52,909 bases of DNA from an uncultured Acidimicrobiaceae bacterium (GTDB lineage: Bacteria; Actinomycetota; Acidimicrobiia; Acidimicrobiales; Ilumatobacteraceae): contig CALACK010000037.1 in the NCBI GenBank assembly GCA_937890395.1, positions 1-52,909 on the forward strand, read 5' to 3'. Each line of letters opens with the position of its first letter. Within the stretch, counting starts at the first letter, position 1. This document shows, one piece after another, positions 16,135 to 25,062 of this stretch. The notes beneath the pieces were generated by a model. That model made no database searches, was not told the origin of the DNA, and saw nothing but the letters and a program-made list of their open reading frames with translations. The translations under genes were made by a program, and so were the position numbers.

Positions 16135-16671
16135 TTGCTGTTTTCTAGTTTCGTGTCTAGCGTGTTAATTTTGGCTGGGCTATCACCACAAAATCTAGGT
16201 TCTTGCAAACTCTTAGCGCCAATTTCTGTGGCTCACAAAGCCACGATAAGCGATCCATTTCGTAAGCCAAGTTGTGATCGATGTGCAGGAAATCGCGGAA
16301 TCGAATACACAACGCAACCAGGCACGCCGATCATCGCCGGGGCTAGTGGTGTCGTGAGTTTTTCGGGGGTCGTTGCAAGTAAAAAATACCTTGTAATCAA
16401 AACTGCTGCTGGCAAACGTCTTACTTACGGGTCAATTATGAATAGCGATTTAAGTATCGGCAATTCAGTCGTAGCCGGCCAGATCATTGGTACAACTAGC
16501 AAAACGCTTTATTTCGGCGTGCGCGAGAGTAGCGCTTTGGGTGATGTTTATCTTGATCCGGCGAAGTATTTGAATCAAAATAATCAGTTTTTAAGTCGCG
16601 CCGTATTAATCTCGGGTGCCAGTACTAGCTTTGATCTAGTTAGTCCAGGTAATCGAGATTCGGCTTGCTGA
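16135..16671 (+). CDS. Degenerate M23/LytM-like secreted protein, zinc site lost
   Basis: 178 residues with an N-terminal hydrophobic signal (SSVLILAGL). The body follows the M23 peptidase pattern: NRGIEYTTQPGTPIIAGASGVVSFSG, then KRLTYGSI, VVAGQIIGTTSKTLYFGVRE. At each zinc position the usual residue is replaced: HRGVD is NRGIE and HLHFG is TLYFG. It is therefore unlikely to cut peptidoglycan and may be a dead regulator like other LytM proteins. Rv2891-type M23 proteins sit in the same place before rpsB in mycobacteria. Start TTG 16135 has TAAATT five bases upstream. Confidence 0.75.
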   Translation: MLFSSFVSSVLILAGLSPQNLGSCKLLAPISVAHKATISDPFRKPSCDRCAGNRGIEYTTQPGTPIIAGASGVVSFSGVVASKKYLVIKTAAGKRLTYGSIMNSDLSIGNSVVAGQIIGTTSKTLYFGVRESSALGDVYLDPAKYLNQNNQFLSRAVLISGASTSFDLVSPGNRDSAC

Positions 16672-16761
16672 TGCCGTTTTAGCGTCTATACCGCTAGAAT
16701 TTCGGGGCTAAAAGAATGACCTAGAAGAATGAGCTAGAAGAAGTAATTTTAAGTTTTATAG

Positions 16762-16803
16762 CTGTAATTTTTATACTGTAATTTTTATACTGTAATTTTC
16801 ATC
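16762..16803 (+). repeat. 14-bp AT-rich tandem repeat carrying -10-like TATACT
   Basis: CTGTAATTTTTATA occurs at 16762-16775 and 16776-16789, with a third, diverged copy from 16790. Each junction creates TATACT (16772-16777 and 16786-16791), a good -10 hexamer. It sits upstream of rpsB and may supply its promoter. Just before it (16712-16741) is another imperfect repeat of AGAATGA and CTAGAAGAA. The interval between the M23 gene and rpsB (16672-16886) holds these repeats and the leader below, and no gene. Confidence 0.75.
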
Positions 16804-16830
16804 CCATTATTAAATTGCACGGTTTCCATC

Positions 16831-16877
16831 CTGTGGTCGCTTCGGCGCGGGAGACCATGCACTCAACCACAGAAAGG
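16831..16877 (+). promoter_or_regulatory. Structured rpsB leader with two competing hairpins
   Basis: CTGTGGT (16831-16837) pairs perfectly with ACCACAG (16866-16872), whose end touches the AGAAAGG ribosome binding site. An alternative stem, TGGTC (16834-16838) with GACCA (16853-16857), uses part of the same strand, so the two cannot form fully together. S2 is known to repress its own operon in several bacteria, so this may be the S2 target; that role here is inference. Confidence 0.45.
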
Positions 16878-16886
16878 CAAACAGTT

Positions 16887-17762
16887 ATGGCAATTATCAG
16901 CATGCGTCAGATGCTTGAGGCTGGAGTTCACTTCGGTCATCGCACAGCCCGTTGGGATCCGCGAATGAAGCGATTCATTTACGGCGAGCGCAATGGCATT
17001 TACATTATCGATCTTGAACAGACTCTTGTTCGGATCGAAGATGCTTATCGTTTTGTTCGCGACCTCGTCGCAAACGGTGGAAACATTTTATTCGTCGGCA
17101 CAAAAAAGCAAGCTCAAGATCCTGTGCGACTTTTCGCTGACCACTGTGGCATGCCATACGTCAACGAGCGTTGGTTGGGCGGCATGTTGACGAACTTTGA
17201 CACGATTTCAAAGCGCGTTAGCAAAATGCAAGAGTACGAACGACTTCGTGACACCGGCGAATTCGAATTGATGCCAAAAAAAGAAGCGCTGTTAATCGGT
17301 CGCGAACTTGAGAAGTTGCAGCGCAACCTATCTGGCATTCGTTCTATGGGTCGTCGTCCAAACGCAATCTTTGTTGTAGACACTCTTAAAGAGCACATCG
17401 CGGTTACTGAAGCGCGCAAACTCGGTATCCCAGTAATCGGGGTGGTTGACACAAACGTCAACCCTGATGTGATTGATTATCCGATTCCGGGTAACGATGA
17501 CGCGATTCGCGCCAATGAGTTAATGGCTCGAGTTATTGCTGAAGCAGTTATCGAGGGACGTTACATCGCAGAAAAAATGACGCCAAGAACCGCGCCAACA
17601 ACAGGCACTTCAACAGCACCAGTTCCGCCACCTGCACCAGCAACTCGAACTGCCGCTGAGCAAGCAGCATTTGATGCACAACAAGAATCGGCAAAAGTTC
17701 AAGCAGCAGCAGACATGGCAAAACGAGATGCTCGAGTTGCGCCAACTGCAGAGACGAAATAG
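16887..17762 (+). CDS. rpsB: 30S ribosomal protein S2
   Basis: S2 signature blocks are present: [60 protein letters not shown] and [13 protein letters not shown]...[10 protein letters not shown]. The globular part ends near residue 235; a Pro/Thr/Ala-rich then Ala/Glu-rich tail of about 55 residues follows, which is common in actinobacterial S2. ATG 16887 is the true start, with AAAGG ahead; the open frame extends upstream to 16815 but that is leader. It is the first gene of the rpsB-tsf operon. Confidence 0.96.
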   Translation: MAIISMRQMLEAGVHFGHRTARWDPRMKRFIYGERNGIYIIDLEQTLVRIEDAYRFVRDLVANGGNILFVGTKKQAQDPVRLFADHCGMPYVNERWLGGMLTNFDTISKRVSKMQEYERLRDTGEFELMPKKEALLIGRELEKLQRNLSGIRSMGRRPNAIFVVDTLKEHIAVTEARKLGIPVIGVVDTNVNPDVIDYPIPGNDDAIRANELMARVIAEAVIEGRYIAEKMTPRTAPTTGTSTAPVPPPAPATRTAAEQAAFDAQQESAKVQAAADMAKRDARVAPTAETK

Positions 17763-17777
17763 GTAGAACTGATCACG

Positions 17778-18566
17778 ATGGCATTTACAGCAAAAGAAGT
17801 ACAAGTTCTTCGTCAGGCAACTGGCGCCGGAATGATGGACTGCAAAAAAGCACTTGAAGAAGCAAATGGAGATTTCGAAGCAGCAAAGAAGTGGCTTCGA
17901 GAAAAAGGACTTTCAGCAAGCGCCAAGCGTGATGATCGAGACAATGCGCAAGGCCTTGTTTCGATTCTGATCAAAGGCAACATCGGAGCGATGGTGAAGT
18001 TGAAGTGCGAAACAGATTTCGTTGCAAGCAGCGATGGCTTCAAAGCTGAGGCAGATGCACTTGTTTCTCTTGTCGTTGAACAAGGCGAAGCAGCAGTTTC
18101 GCAACGAGCAACGCAGCTTGAAGATTTGAAAATCCTCCTAAAAGAGAAGATTGAACTCGGCGAAGTTGTGAGATTTGAAGCAGCATCCGGAAACTTCATC
18201 GGTTCGTACTCTCACTTGCAGGGTGGTCGCGGAATCAACGGCGTGTTAATCGAAATGTCTGGTGCGACAGAAGAACTCGCGCACGATGTAGCAGTGCACG
18301 TCGCTTTTGCTAGACCCAAATATCTTGTCAAGACAGATGTGCCAGATTCGGTAGTTGCTGCCGAAAGGGCAACTCTCGAAGTTGTAACGCGAAACGAAGG
18401 TAAGCCAGAACAAGCGATCGCCAAGATCGTTGATGGTCGTGTGACTGGTTTTTTCAAAGACATTTGCTTGCTAGAGCAGCCATATGCCAAAGACGACAAG
18501 CAATCAGTGGCTCAGATTATTGGTTCTGCCAAAATTATTCGCTTTGCGCAGGTTGAAATAGGCTAA
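17778..18566 (+). CDS. tsf: Elongation factor Ts
   Basis: Nucleotide exchange factor for EF-Tu. The N-terminal UBA-like domain (VLRQATGAGMMDCKKALEEANGD) and the TDFVAS motif of the core are standard, as is HVAFARPKYL. About 262 residues, usual for actinobacteria, including the C-terminal ending KIIRFAQVEIG. It lies 15 bp behind rpsB and 6 bp ahead of pyrH. Confidence 0.96.
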   Translation: MAFTAKEVQVLRQATGAGMMDCKKALEEANGDFEAAKKWLREKGLSASAKRDDRDNAQGLVSILIKGNIGAMVKLKCETDFVASSDGFKAEADALVSLVVEQGEAAVSQRATQLEDLKILLKEKIELGEVVRFEAASGNFIGSYSHLQGGRGINGVLIEMSGATEELAHDVAVHVAFARPKYLVKTDVPDSVVAAERATLEVVTRNEGKPEQAIAKIVDGRVTGFFKDICLLEQPYAKDDKQSVAQIIGSAKIIRFAQVEIG

Positions 18567-18572
18567 TCACCT

Positions 18573-19310
18573 ATGGCAGGTGCGACGTCAAAAACTTCTC
18601 GTTGGAAGCGAGTGGTTTTAAAATTATCGGGTGAAGCACTTGCTGAGTCAACTGGTTTTGGACTCGATAGTGATGTTCTGCATCAAATCGCAACTGAGGT
18701 GCATGAAACGCGTCGTGATCTAGATGTAGACATTGCCGTTGTTGTGGGTGGCGGAAACTTCTGGCGAGGACTCAAAGGTGCTGGTCAAGGAATGGATCAA
18801 GCACAAGCCGACTATATGGGGATGATCGCCACAGTGATGAACGCGCTCGCGCTTCAAGATGCATTTGAGCGAGTCGGGCAGTTCTCTCGGGTGATGACCG
18901 CAGTTGAGATGCCAAAAGTTGCTGAGCCTTATATTCGACGTCGCGCCGAACGCCACCTTGAAAAGGGTCGCATCGTAATTTTGGCGGGAGGTACGGGTAA
19001 TCCGTTTTTTACTACCGATACAGCCGCTGCGTTGCGTGCAGCCGAAATTTCCGCACAGGCAATTTTGAAAGGTACACACTCGGGGGTAGACGGTATTTAC
19101 ACTGCAGACCCAAAGTTGGATAAAACTGCAACTCGGTTTGATCAAATCAGTTACCTCGATGTGATCAGTAAAGGTTTGAAAGTTATGGATTCAACCGCGA
19201 TCACATTTTGCATGGATAACAAAATACCAATTGTGGTTTTCAACTTGCTAGAAAAAGGCAATGTTCGAAAAATTTTAGAAGGCCAACAAATCGGGACGTA
19301 TGTCGGGTGA
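18573..19310 (+). CDS. pyrH: UMP kinase
   Basis: Phosphorylates UMP to UDP; hexameric amino-acid-kinase fold. Motifs: VVLKLSGEALAE, VVGGGNFWRG, ADYMGMIATVMNAL, ILAGGTGNPFFTTDTAAALRA, and GVDGIYTADPK. 245 residues is normal. It has no strong ribosome binding site; TAGGCT ends 8 bases before the ATG and overlaps the tsf stop, so a secondary leaderless promoter is possible. The final GTGA overlaps the frr start. Confidence 0.96.
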   Translation: MAGATSKTSRWKRVVLKLSGEALAESTGFGLDSDVLHQIATEVHETRRDLDVDIAVVVGGGNFWRGLKGAGQGMDQAQADYMGMIATVMNALALQDAFERVGQFSRVMTAVEMPKVAEPYIRRRAERHLEKGRIVILAGGTGNPFFTTDTAAALRAAEISAQAILKGTHSGVDGIYTADPKLDKTATRFDQISYLDVISKGLKVMDSTAITFCMDNKIPIVVFNLLEKGNVRKILEGQQIGTYVG

Positions 19311-19864
19311 TAGACGAAACTCTGCTTGAGGCGATGGAGAATATGGGCAAGGCGGTAGAACACGTGCAGGCTCAATTTATTGGTGTACGAACTGGGCGTG
19401 CGAATGCTTCGCTAGTTGACAAGATTCAAGTCGAATATTTTGGGGCGTTTGTGCCGCTACAACAACTCGCGTCGTTTCAGGTGCCAGAAGCAAGAATGTT
19501 GGTCGTTAAGCCACACGATCGCGGCTCGATAGCGGCGATTGAGAAAGCGATTCAAGCCAGCGATCTGGGTTTGTCGCCGAGCAATGATGGCGTCGTGATT
19601 CGACTGAATTTTCCGGCGCTTACCGAAGAGCGTCGCAAAGAGTTTGTCAAAGTCGTAAAAAATATGGCTGAAGATGGTCGTATCACGGTGCGAAATGTGA
19701 GGCGTGACGCAAGAAAAATATTTGAGACAGCAAAAAAAGATGGTGACATTTCGCAAGACGAACTAGATCGTGCCGAAAAAGAACTCGAGCAACTGACCCA
19801 AGCCACTGTTGACACGATTGATAAGGCTTTTACGCGCAAGGAGCACGAACTGCTTGAGGTCTAG
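19307..19864 (+). CDS. frr: Ribosome recycling factor
   Basis: Splits post-termination ribosomes with EF-G. Clear motifs are VRTGRANASLVDKIQVEYFG, VKPHDRGSIAAIEKAIQAS and LTEERRKEFVKVVK, then VRNVRRDARK. 185 residues is the family length. GTG start overlaps the pyrH stop by four bases, so the two are translationally coupled. Confidence 0.96.
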   Translation: MIDETLLEAMENMGKAVEHVQAQFIGVRTGRANASLVDKIQVEYFGAFVPLQQLASFQVPEARMLVVKPHDRGSIAAIEKAIQASDLGLSPSNDGVVIRLNFPALTEERRKEFVKVVKNMAEDGRITVRNVRRDARKIFETAKKDGDISQDELDRAEKELEQLTQATVDTIDKAFTRKEHELLEV

Positions 19865-19953
19865 GCTTAGGGTTTTACTTGTTAGGCAGTTTATTTTCGA
19901 AGAGCTAATTCTCGTGAGCAAAGTAGTCAAGAACTTAAGGGGGACGTGTAAAA

Positions 19954-21402
19954 ATGGATGGTGAAGACTTTTCAAATGATGACACGCCGGTTCTGCCTGA
20001 GCGTGTTCAAAACGAATCTTCCGTAGATTTTGGTGACGATTTTGGGGTAGTCCAATTTGCCGATGATGATGATGCGACACCTAAAGATTCATTCTCTGGG
20101 CTAAGAACCGAGCAAATACCGCAGGTGACCGCCTCGTCGACTAATCAGCCAGCGAAATTGATACAAATTTCTGAAGATACTATTTCGCCGACTCCCGCCA
20201 GAGGAGATGCTCGCGAGCGGGTTAATTTGTCGGGCGGAGATGGTCGCGAGCGGGTCAATTTGACAGGTGGTTCTCGCCGCATTGAGCCAAATAATGCTCC
20301 ACCTCCGGTTTCTCGTTCTGCACGTGAAGGTCGTATCACGATTGGATCAGATCCAACGGGTGAACAAAATCGTCCGATGCTTGTACCAAACTCACCTCAG
20401 CGAGATTCGTCAACTGACACAGTTCGTAAAGACACAACCGGTCAATTAGCTCGAACTCAACCGCAGCAAGTGCGTCGTGCACGAACTAATTCTCAAAGCG
20501 ATTCAGGCACTGGTCCACGCGGAAGAACACGCACAAATTCGCCCGGACAACCACAATCAGTTGCCAAACGAGATATTCCGACAGCAACAGCAGTCGGGGC
20601 TTTACTTGGTGCAATTTATATCGGAGCAACTTTGATTGGCCCGGTTGCCGTGGTCACTTTGCTCGTTGTTGTTCTTGGGTTGGCTTCAGTTGAGTTTTTT
20701 TCGCAGACATCAATAACCGGATATCAGCCGGCAATGATTGTCGGAGTGGTGGCATGCATTGCTTGCCCTTTAACCGCATACTGGGTCGGGGACGCAGCGC
20801 TACCTCTCGTGTTTGCGTTTTCGTTTATTGCCGCGGCTGTAAGTTTTATCGGCACTACTTCAGTTGAGAGTGATCCCGCTCCAAACTTGGGTTTAACGAT
20901 GCTCGGAATTATTTGGATCGGATTATTCGGGTCGTATGGCGCACTAATTTTGCGGCTTTCAAACTCTGGATCGGGCTTTGAAAATGTCGGAACAGATACT
21001 TTATTTATAGTCGTGATCGGCGTGATCGCCAATGACGTGATGGCATTTTTTATCGGAATGGCTGTCGGTCGCACTCCACTTCGAGCTTGGATTAGTCCTG
21101 GCAAAACGATGGAAGGATTTGTCGGCGGAGCAATTGGAACTTTCGCAGTGGTTATTGGTGCCGGCATGCAAAGCGGAACTTGGACAAAATTAAGTCACTG
21201 GTTGATTATCGCCACAGTGATTTCGATTGCCGGGCCAATTGGAGATCTCACCGAGTCAATGATTAAGCGCAGTATGGATATCAAGGATTTCGGAACATTG
21301 TTGCGCGGACACGGTGGAGCACTTGATCGCTTTGACAGCATTTTATTCACCTTGCCAATTATTTATTATCTGACGTTGGTGCTCACCCCTTGGGTTGTTT
21401 GA
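19954..21402 (+). CDS. cdsA: Phosphatidate cytidylyltransferase with long disordered N-terminus
   Basis: Makes CDP-diacylglycerol for phospholipid synthesis. The catalytic C-terminal half has about eight membrane helices and the full signature SPGKTMEGFVGG...SMIKRSMDIKDF...GHGGALDRFDS. The first ~205 residues are hydrophilic, rich in Asp, Arg, Asn, Thr and Pro, with no recognisable fold, and include an 11-residue duplication (GDARERVNLSG / GDGRERVNLTG). Such extensions occur in some actinobacterial CdsA. A good ribosome binding site (AAGGGGGA) precedes ATG 19954. dxr follows 3 bases later. Confidence 0.94.
   Translation: MDGEDFSNDDTPVLPERVQNESSVDFGDDFGVVQFADDDDATPKDSFSGLRTEQIPQVTASSTNQPAKLIQISEDTISPTPARGDARERVNLSGGDGRERVNLTGGSRRIEPNNAPPPVSRSAREGRITIGSDPTGEQNRPMLVPNSPQRDSSTDTVRKDTTGQLARTQPQQVRRARTNSQSDSGTGPRGRTRTNSPGQPQSVAKRDIPTATAVGALLGAIYIGATLIGPVAVVTLLVVVLGLASVEFFSQTSITGYQPAMIVGVVACIACPLTAYWVGDAALPLVFAFSFIAAAVSFIGTTSVESDPAPNLGLTMLGIIWIGLFGSYGALILRLSNSGSGFENVGTDTLFIVVIGVIANDVMAFFIGMAVGRTPLRAWISPGKTMEGFVGGAIGTFAVVIGAGMQSGTWTKLSHWLIIATVISIAGPIGDLTESMIKRSMDIKDFGTLLRGHGGALDRFDSILFTLPIIYYLTLVLTPWVV
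20203..20268 (+). repeat. 33-bp tandem duplication in the cdsA 5' region
   Basis: Two adjacent 33-bp units begin GGAGATG at 20203 and 20236 and share TCGCGAGCGGGT; they differ at a few positions. They encode two 11-residue units in the disordered N-terminal part of CdsA and keep the frame. Confidence 0.8.
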
Positions 21403-21405
21403 TCC

Positions 21406-22569
21406 GTGAAGCGTGTTGCGATTGCTGGTTCAACAGGTTCGATCGGCAAACAAACTCTTGAAGTAATCGGTGCATCAAAAAATGGTGACTATGAGGTGGT
21501 TGCGATAAGTGCAAACGCTTCAGTTGCAGAAGTAGTTGCCCAGGCCAGAAAATTTAAGCCAAAGCTAGTTGTCATAACCGATGAGTCGGCGCGAGTAAAT
21601 GTTGCACGAGAACTTTCAATTACAGATCCGAAAATAGAAGTTTCGGGTGATTCTGCACTGATGCCCGACATTGCCGATGTAGTAGTAAATGGCGTTGTCG
21701 GATTTGCTGGTTTATCCGTGACGATTGCAACACTCAAAGCTGGCAAGCGACTCGCCCTTGCGAATAAAGAGAGTCTGATCGCCGCTGGGCCAGTTGTTGC
21801 GCCATTGCGAAAAATTACTGGAGCCGAGATCGTTCCGGTTGATAGTGAACATTGTGCGATTCATCAATGCTTGCGTAGTTCTGATAACAGTTCTCGAGAA
21901 GTTGCAAAACTTTTGCTGACCGCGAGTGGTGGGCCGTTCAGAGGGCGTACGAAAAAATCCTTAGAACACGTCACGATTAAAGATGCATTGAAGCACCCGA
22001 CTTGGTCAATGGGACCGAAAATTACAGTTGACTCTTCGACTTTGATGAATAAAGGTCTTGAAGTTATTGAAGCCCACGAATTATTCGGCTTAGATTATGG
22101 GTCAATTGATGTTGTTGTTCACCCGCAATCAATTGTGCACTCGATGGTTGAATTTCGAGACGGTGCGACAATTGCTCAGTTGTCGCTGCCCGACATGCGA
22201 TTGCCAATTGCCTATGCTCTCGAATACCCGCAACGTTCAACTGTCGGTTTTGGTGCGATTGACTGGACAAAGCTTTCCCGACTTGATTTCGAACTACCTG
22301 ACCGTGACACATTTCGCTGCCTTGACTTGGCTTACGCCGCTGGACGTGTTGGCGGTACGGCGCCTGCCTGGCTGAGCGCTGCCAATGAAATTGCGGTTGA
22401 GGCATTTCTTGCAGGTGACGTGCAATGGTCACAAATTCCGACCATCATTGAAGCAACCATGCAACACCATGATGGTCTAATGCCAATCGAAGTTGAAGAT
22501 ATTTTAGAAGCAGACAAAGTCGCGCGCCATCGGGCTCGAGACATAGTGCGAAAGGAAGTTGTAAATTGA
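21406..22569 (+). CDS. dxr: 1-deoxy-D-xylulose 5-phosphate reductoisomerase
   Basis: Second step of the MEP isoprenoid pathway, making methylerythritol 4-phosphate with NADPH. Motifs: IAGSTGSIGKQTLEV (NADPH fold), ALANKESLIAAG, PVDSEHCAIHQCL (metal-binding Asp and Glu), TASGGPFRG, and HPTWSMGPKITVDSSTLMNKGLE. Length 387 is normal. GTG start. With ispG two genes later it forms the conserved dxr-rip-ispG cluster. Confidence 0.96.
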   Translation: MKRVAIAGSTGSIGKQTLEVIGASKNGDYEVVAISANASVAEVVAQARKFKPKLVVITDESARVNVARELSITDPKIEVSGDSALMPDIADVVVNGVVGFAGLSVTIATLKAGKRLALANKESLIAAGPVVAPLRKITGAEIVPVDSEHCAIHQCLRSSDNSSREVAKLLLTASGGPFRGRTKKSLEHVTIKDALKHPTWSMGPKITVDSSTLMNKGLEVIEAHELFGLDYGSIDVVVHPQSIVHSMVEFRDGATIAQLSLPDMRLPIAYALEYPQRSTVGFGAIDWTKLSRLDFELPDRDTFRCLDLAYAAGRVGGTAPAWLSAANEIAVEAFLAGDVQWSQIPTIIEATMQHHDGLMPIEVEDILEADKVARHRARDIVRKEVVN

Positions 22570-23813
22570 GTTCGATTTATTCAAAGTTTCGCAATGAGAT
22601 TGCTGCGGGTGGGGCGGTGGACGATCAAGATGTTGTAAAAAACAGTGCGATGACCACTTGGAGTACCGTGGTTATCGTCGTCGGTCTACTTGCGTGGCTG
22701 GGTGTTAAAAATCCTTGGTCGTTACTATTTGTGGTCGGGCTGATTGTGTCAGTTTTTTTGCACGAGCTTGGTCACTTCGTAAGCGCGCGTCGCAGTGGAA
22801 TGAAGGTCACTCAGTTCTATATGGGTTTTGGTCCAAGAGTATGGAGTACCAAGCGAGGCGAAGTTGAGTTCGGTGTAAGAGCATTGCCGATCGGTGCATT
22901 CGTGCGAATTGTCGGCATGAACAATTTAGATGAATGTGATCCCGCCGACGAGCCTCGCGCTTATCGCCAACAGTCTTATCCGAAAAGAATTTTTGTGATT
23001 ACTGCCGGCTCGATAATGCACATGGTTATCGCCGCGACTTTATTCATCGGTGTCTATGCAACGGCAGGTCGCTTCGGCGACACAAAAGAGTTGCTGATCT
23101 ACGGCGCGCCAGCCAGTGGCTCGCCGGCAGAAGAAATCGGGTTGCAAGATGGCGATCAGATACTGGCGATCAATTCAACCAAAATCGCCTCACGGGTAGA
23201 ACTAGTAGAAACAATTGTTGCTTTTAAACCAGGTGACACAGTTGAAGTCGAAATTCAACGCGAGGGCAGAGTGCTTTCTCGTCGAGCAAAATTGATTAGC
23301 AATCCGGCTAATCCGCAGATTGCATTTTTGGGTGTTTCGACAGACTCTTACAAGTACGTGCGACAAAATGTCTTTGGCGCTGTTAGATATGGGCTGACTG
23401 ATGTTGTCACGGTTGCACGCGCATCGGTAACTGGTGTATTTGTCGTAATCAACCCTGCGAACATTATTGCAAATGTCGTTGCTGCTGAGCCTGACCCTTT
23501 AACTCGTCCGACGACTGTTGTTGGTGCGAGTCAAGTAGGCGGCGAGATAGGTCGTAGTGAAGGGCTCAAAGGCATTTTGATTATGTTGGCCAGTGTCAAT
23601 GTTTTCGTCGGAGTGTTTAATATGTTGCCGCTTTTGCCATTTGATGGTGGTCACGCAGCTATTGCGACTTATGAAAGGTTTCGATCTCGACGCGGTCGCG
23701 TTTATCGTGCTGATGTTGGCAAAATGGTGCCTGTGGCAACTACGGTCGTCGCGTTGCTGGTGATGTTGCTTTTCGCTGGTTTGTATCTTGATGTCACAAG
23801 TCCACTCGGCTGA
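22566..23813 (+). CDS. rip1: Site-2 membrane metalloprotease (RseP/Rip1-like, M50)
   Basis: Intramembrane zinc protease cutting anti-sigma factors and other membrane proteins. HELGH in VFLHELGHFVSARRSG (about residue 66) is the zinc motif, and LLPFDGGHAAI near the C-terminus supplies the third ligand; most family members have LDGG, here FDGG. A PDZ domain (AEEIGLQDGDQILAINSTKI) lies between. About four membrane helices. The mycobacterial homologue Rip1 is in the same position. TTG start overlaps the dxr stop. Confidence 0.93.
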   Translation: MSSIYSKFRNEIAAGGAVDDQDVVKNSAMTTWSTVVIVVGLLAWLGVKNPWSLLFVVGLIVSVFLHELGHFVSARRSGMKVTQFYMGFGPRVWSTKRGEVEFGVRALPIGAFVRIVGMNNLDECDPADEPRAYRQQSYPKRIFVITAGSIMHMVIAATLFIGVYATAGRFGDTKELLIYGAPASGSPAEEIGLQDGDQILAINSTKIASRVELVETIVAFKPGDTVEVEIQREGRVLSRRAKLISNPANPQIAFLGVSTDSYKYVRQNVFGAVRYGLTDVVTVARASVTGVFVVINPANIIANVVAAEPDPLTRPTTVVGASQVGGEIGRSEGLKGILIMLASVNVFVGVFNMLPLLPFDGGHAAIATYERFRSRRGRVYRADVGKMVPVATTVVALLVMLLFAGLYLDVTSPLG

Positions 23814-23827
23814 CCGTATTTAGTTTT

Positions 23828-25054
23828 ATGACTCAATCACAGTACGAGCGTAAAAAAACTCGACAGATAAAAGTCGGAAAAGTATTAGTTGGCGGAGATG
23901 CACCAATCAGCGTGCAATCGATGACGATTACGAAAACTGCTGATGTCGACGGTACTTTGCAACAGATTTATGCTTTGGCTGCTGCGGGCTGTGACATTGT
24001 GCGGTGTACATGTAATGACGCGCAGGCCGCCGAAGGTTTGGCGCAAATTGTGCCGCGATCACCTGTGCCAATTATCGCCGACATACATCACCAATATCGC
24101 ATGGCGTTGGCAGCACTTGAGGCTGGTGTGCATGGGTTGCGGCTCAACCCAGGCAACATTCGTAAGCCTGAGCACATTAAGGCCGTCGCATCAGAAGCGC
24201 GTGATCGCGGTGTGTCGATTCGCATTGGTGTTAATGGCGGTTCGTTAGATTCTTCTCTTTACGAAAAACATGGTGGGCTCACAGCTGAAGCAATGGTTGA
24301 ATCGGCGCAACAAGAGTTGAAGTATTTTGAAGAAGTTGATTTTGATCTGGTCAAAATTTCAGTCAAAGCATCAAATGTTCCGTTGATGGTTGAGGCCTAT
24401 CGCATGCTGAGCGCGATCACAGATTTTCCGTTGCATCTAGGCGTAACCGAAGCGGGCCCGCTTCCAGGCGGTTTGATCAAAGCCACTGCTGGTATCTCGA
24501 CACTGTTACTTGAGGGCATCGGCGACACAATTCGTTACAGCCTGACAGCCGACCCGATTGAAGAAGCACGAGCAGGTCGACAGTTATTAGAAGCACTTGG
24601 TTTACGCGAAAGAAAAAATGTTGACTTAATTGCTTGCCCAAGTTGTGGACGTGCCGAAGTTGATGTGATTGATATTGCCCAACGAGCGCAGGCGGCATTC
24701 GCCGACAAGAAATTACCGCTGCAAATTGCAGTGATGGGTTGTGTTGTCAATGGCCCTGGCGAGGCACGCGAAGCTGATTTGGGTATCGCTGCAGGCAATA
24801 AGCGAGGACATTTATTCGTCAAGGGCCGAAATGTCGCTGTGGTGCCAGAGTCTGAGATGGTTGAATCACTTGTCGAGTGGGCAACGTTCATACACGAACA
24901 TGGCACAGATGCTGCGTTGAAGCGTGTTGACACAACTATTGCCGAACGCGAAGCGGCTAAAGATCGCAATGCGGCACTTGCTGAGCAAGGCGATGATGCC
25001 AACCATGATCATGAAAAGATCGTTGAAATTCGGCGTAAAGTCTCAGAAAAATAG
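23828..25054 (+). CDS. ispG: 4-hydroxy-3-methylbut-2-en-1-yl diphosphate synthase IspG (GcpE)
   Basis: Iron-sulfur enzyme of the MEP pathway. The barrel has PISVQSMTITKTADV, LRLNPGNIR and RIGVNGGSLD; the cluster-binding residues are in IACPSCGRAEVD and MGCVVNGPGEARE. After the usual end it carries a ~35-residue charged tail containing His and Asp (DDANHDHEK), which is not part of the catalytic fold. 408 residues in total. Last gene of the long rpsB-to-ispG block; converges on the next gene. Confidence 0.96.
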   Translation: MTQSQYERKKTRQIKVGKVLVGGDAPISVQSMTITKTADVDGTLQQIYALAAAGCDIVRCTCNDAQAAEGLAQIVPRSPVPIIADIHHQYRMALAALEAGVHGLRLNPGNIRKPEHIKAVASEARDRGVSIRIGVNGGSLDSSLYEKHGGLTAEAMVESAQQELKYFEEVDFDLVKISVKASNVPLMVEAYRMLSAITDFPLHLGVTEAGPLPGGLIKATAGISTLLLEGIGDTIRYSLTADPIEEARAGRQLLEALGLRERKNVDLIACPSCGRAEVDVIDIAQRAQAAFADKKLPLQIAVMGCVVNGPGEAREADLGIAAGNKRGHLFVKGRNVAVVPESEMVESLVEWATFIHEHGTDAALKRVDTTIAEREAAKDRNAALAEQGDDANHDHEKIVEIRRKVSEK

Positions 25055-25062
25055 CGCATTAA

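Noticed and set aside
16815-16886. Upstream extension of rpsB
   Set aside because: S2 proteins start at MAIISMRQ; the extra frame covers the structured leader and its ribosome binding site.
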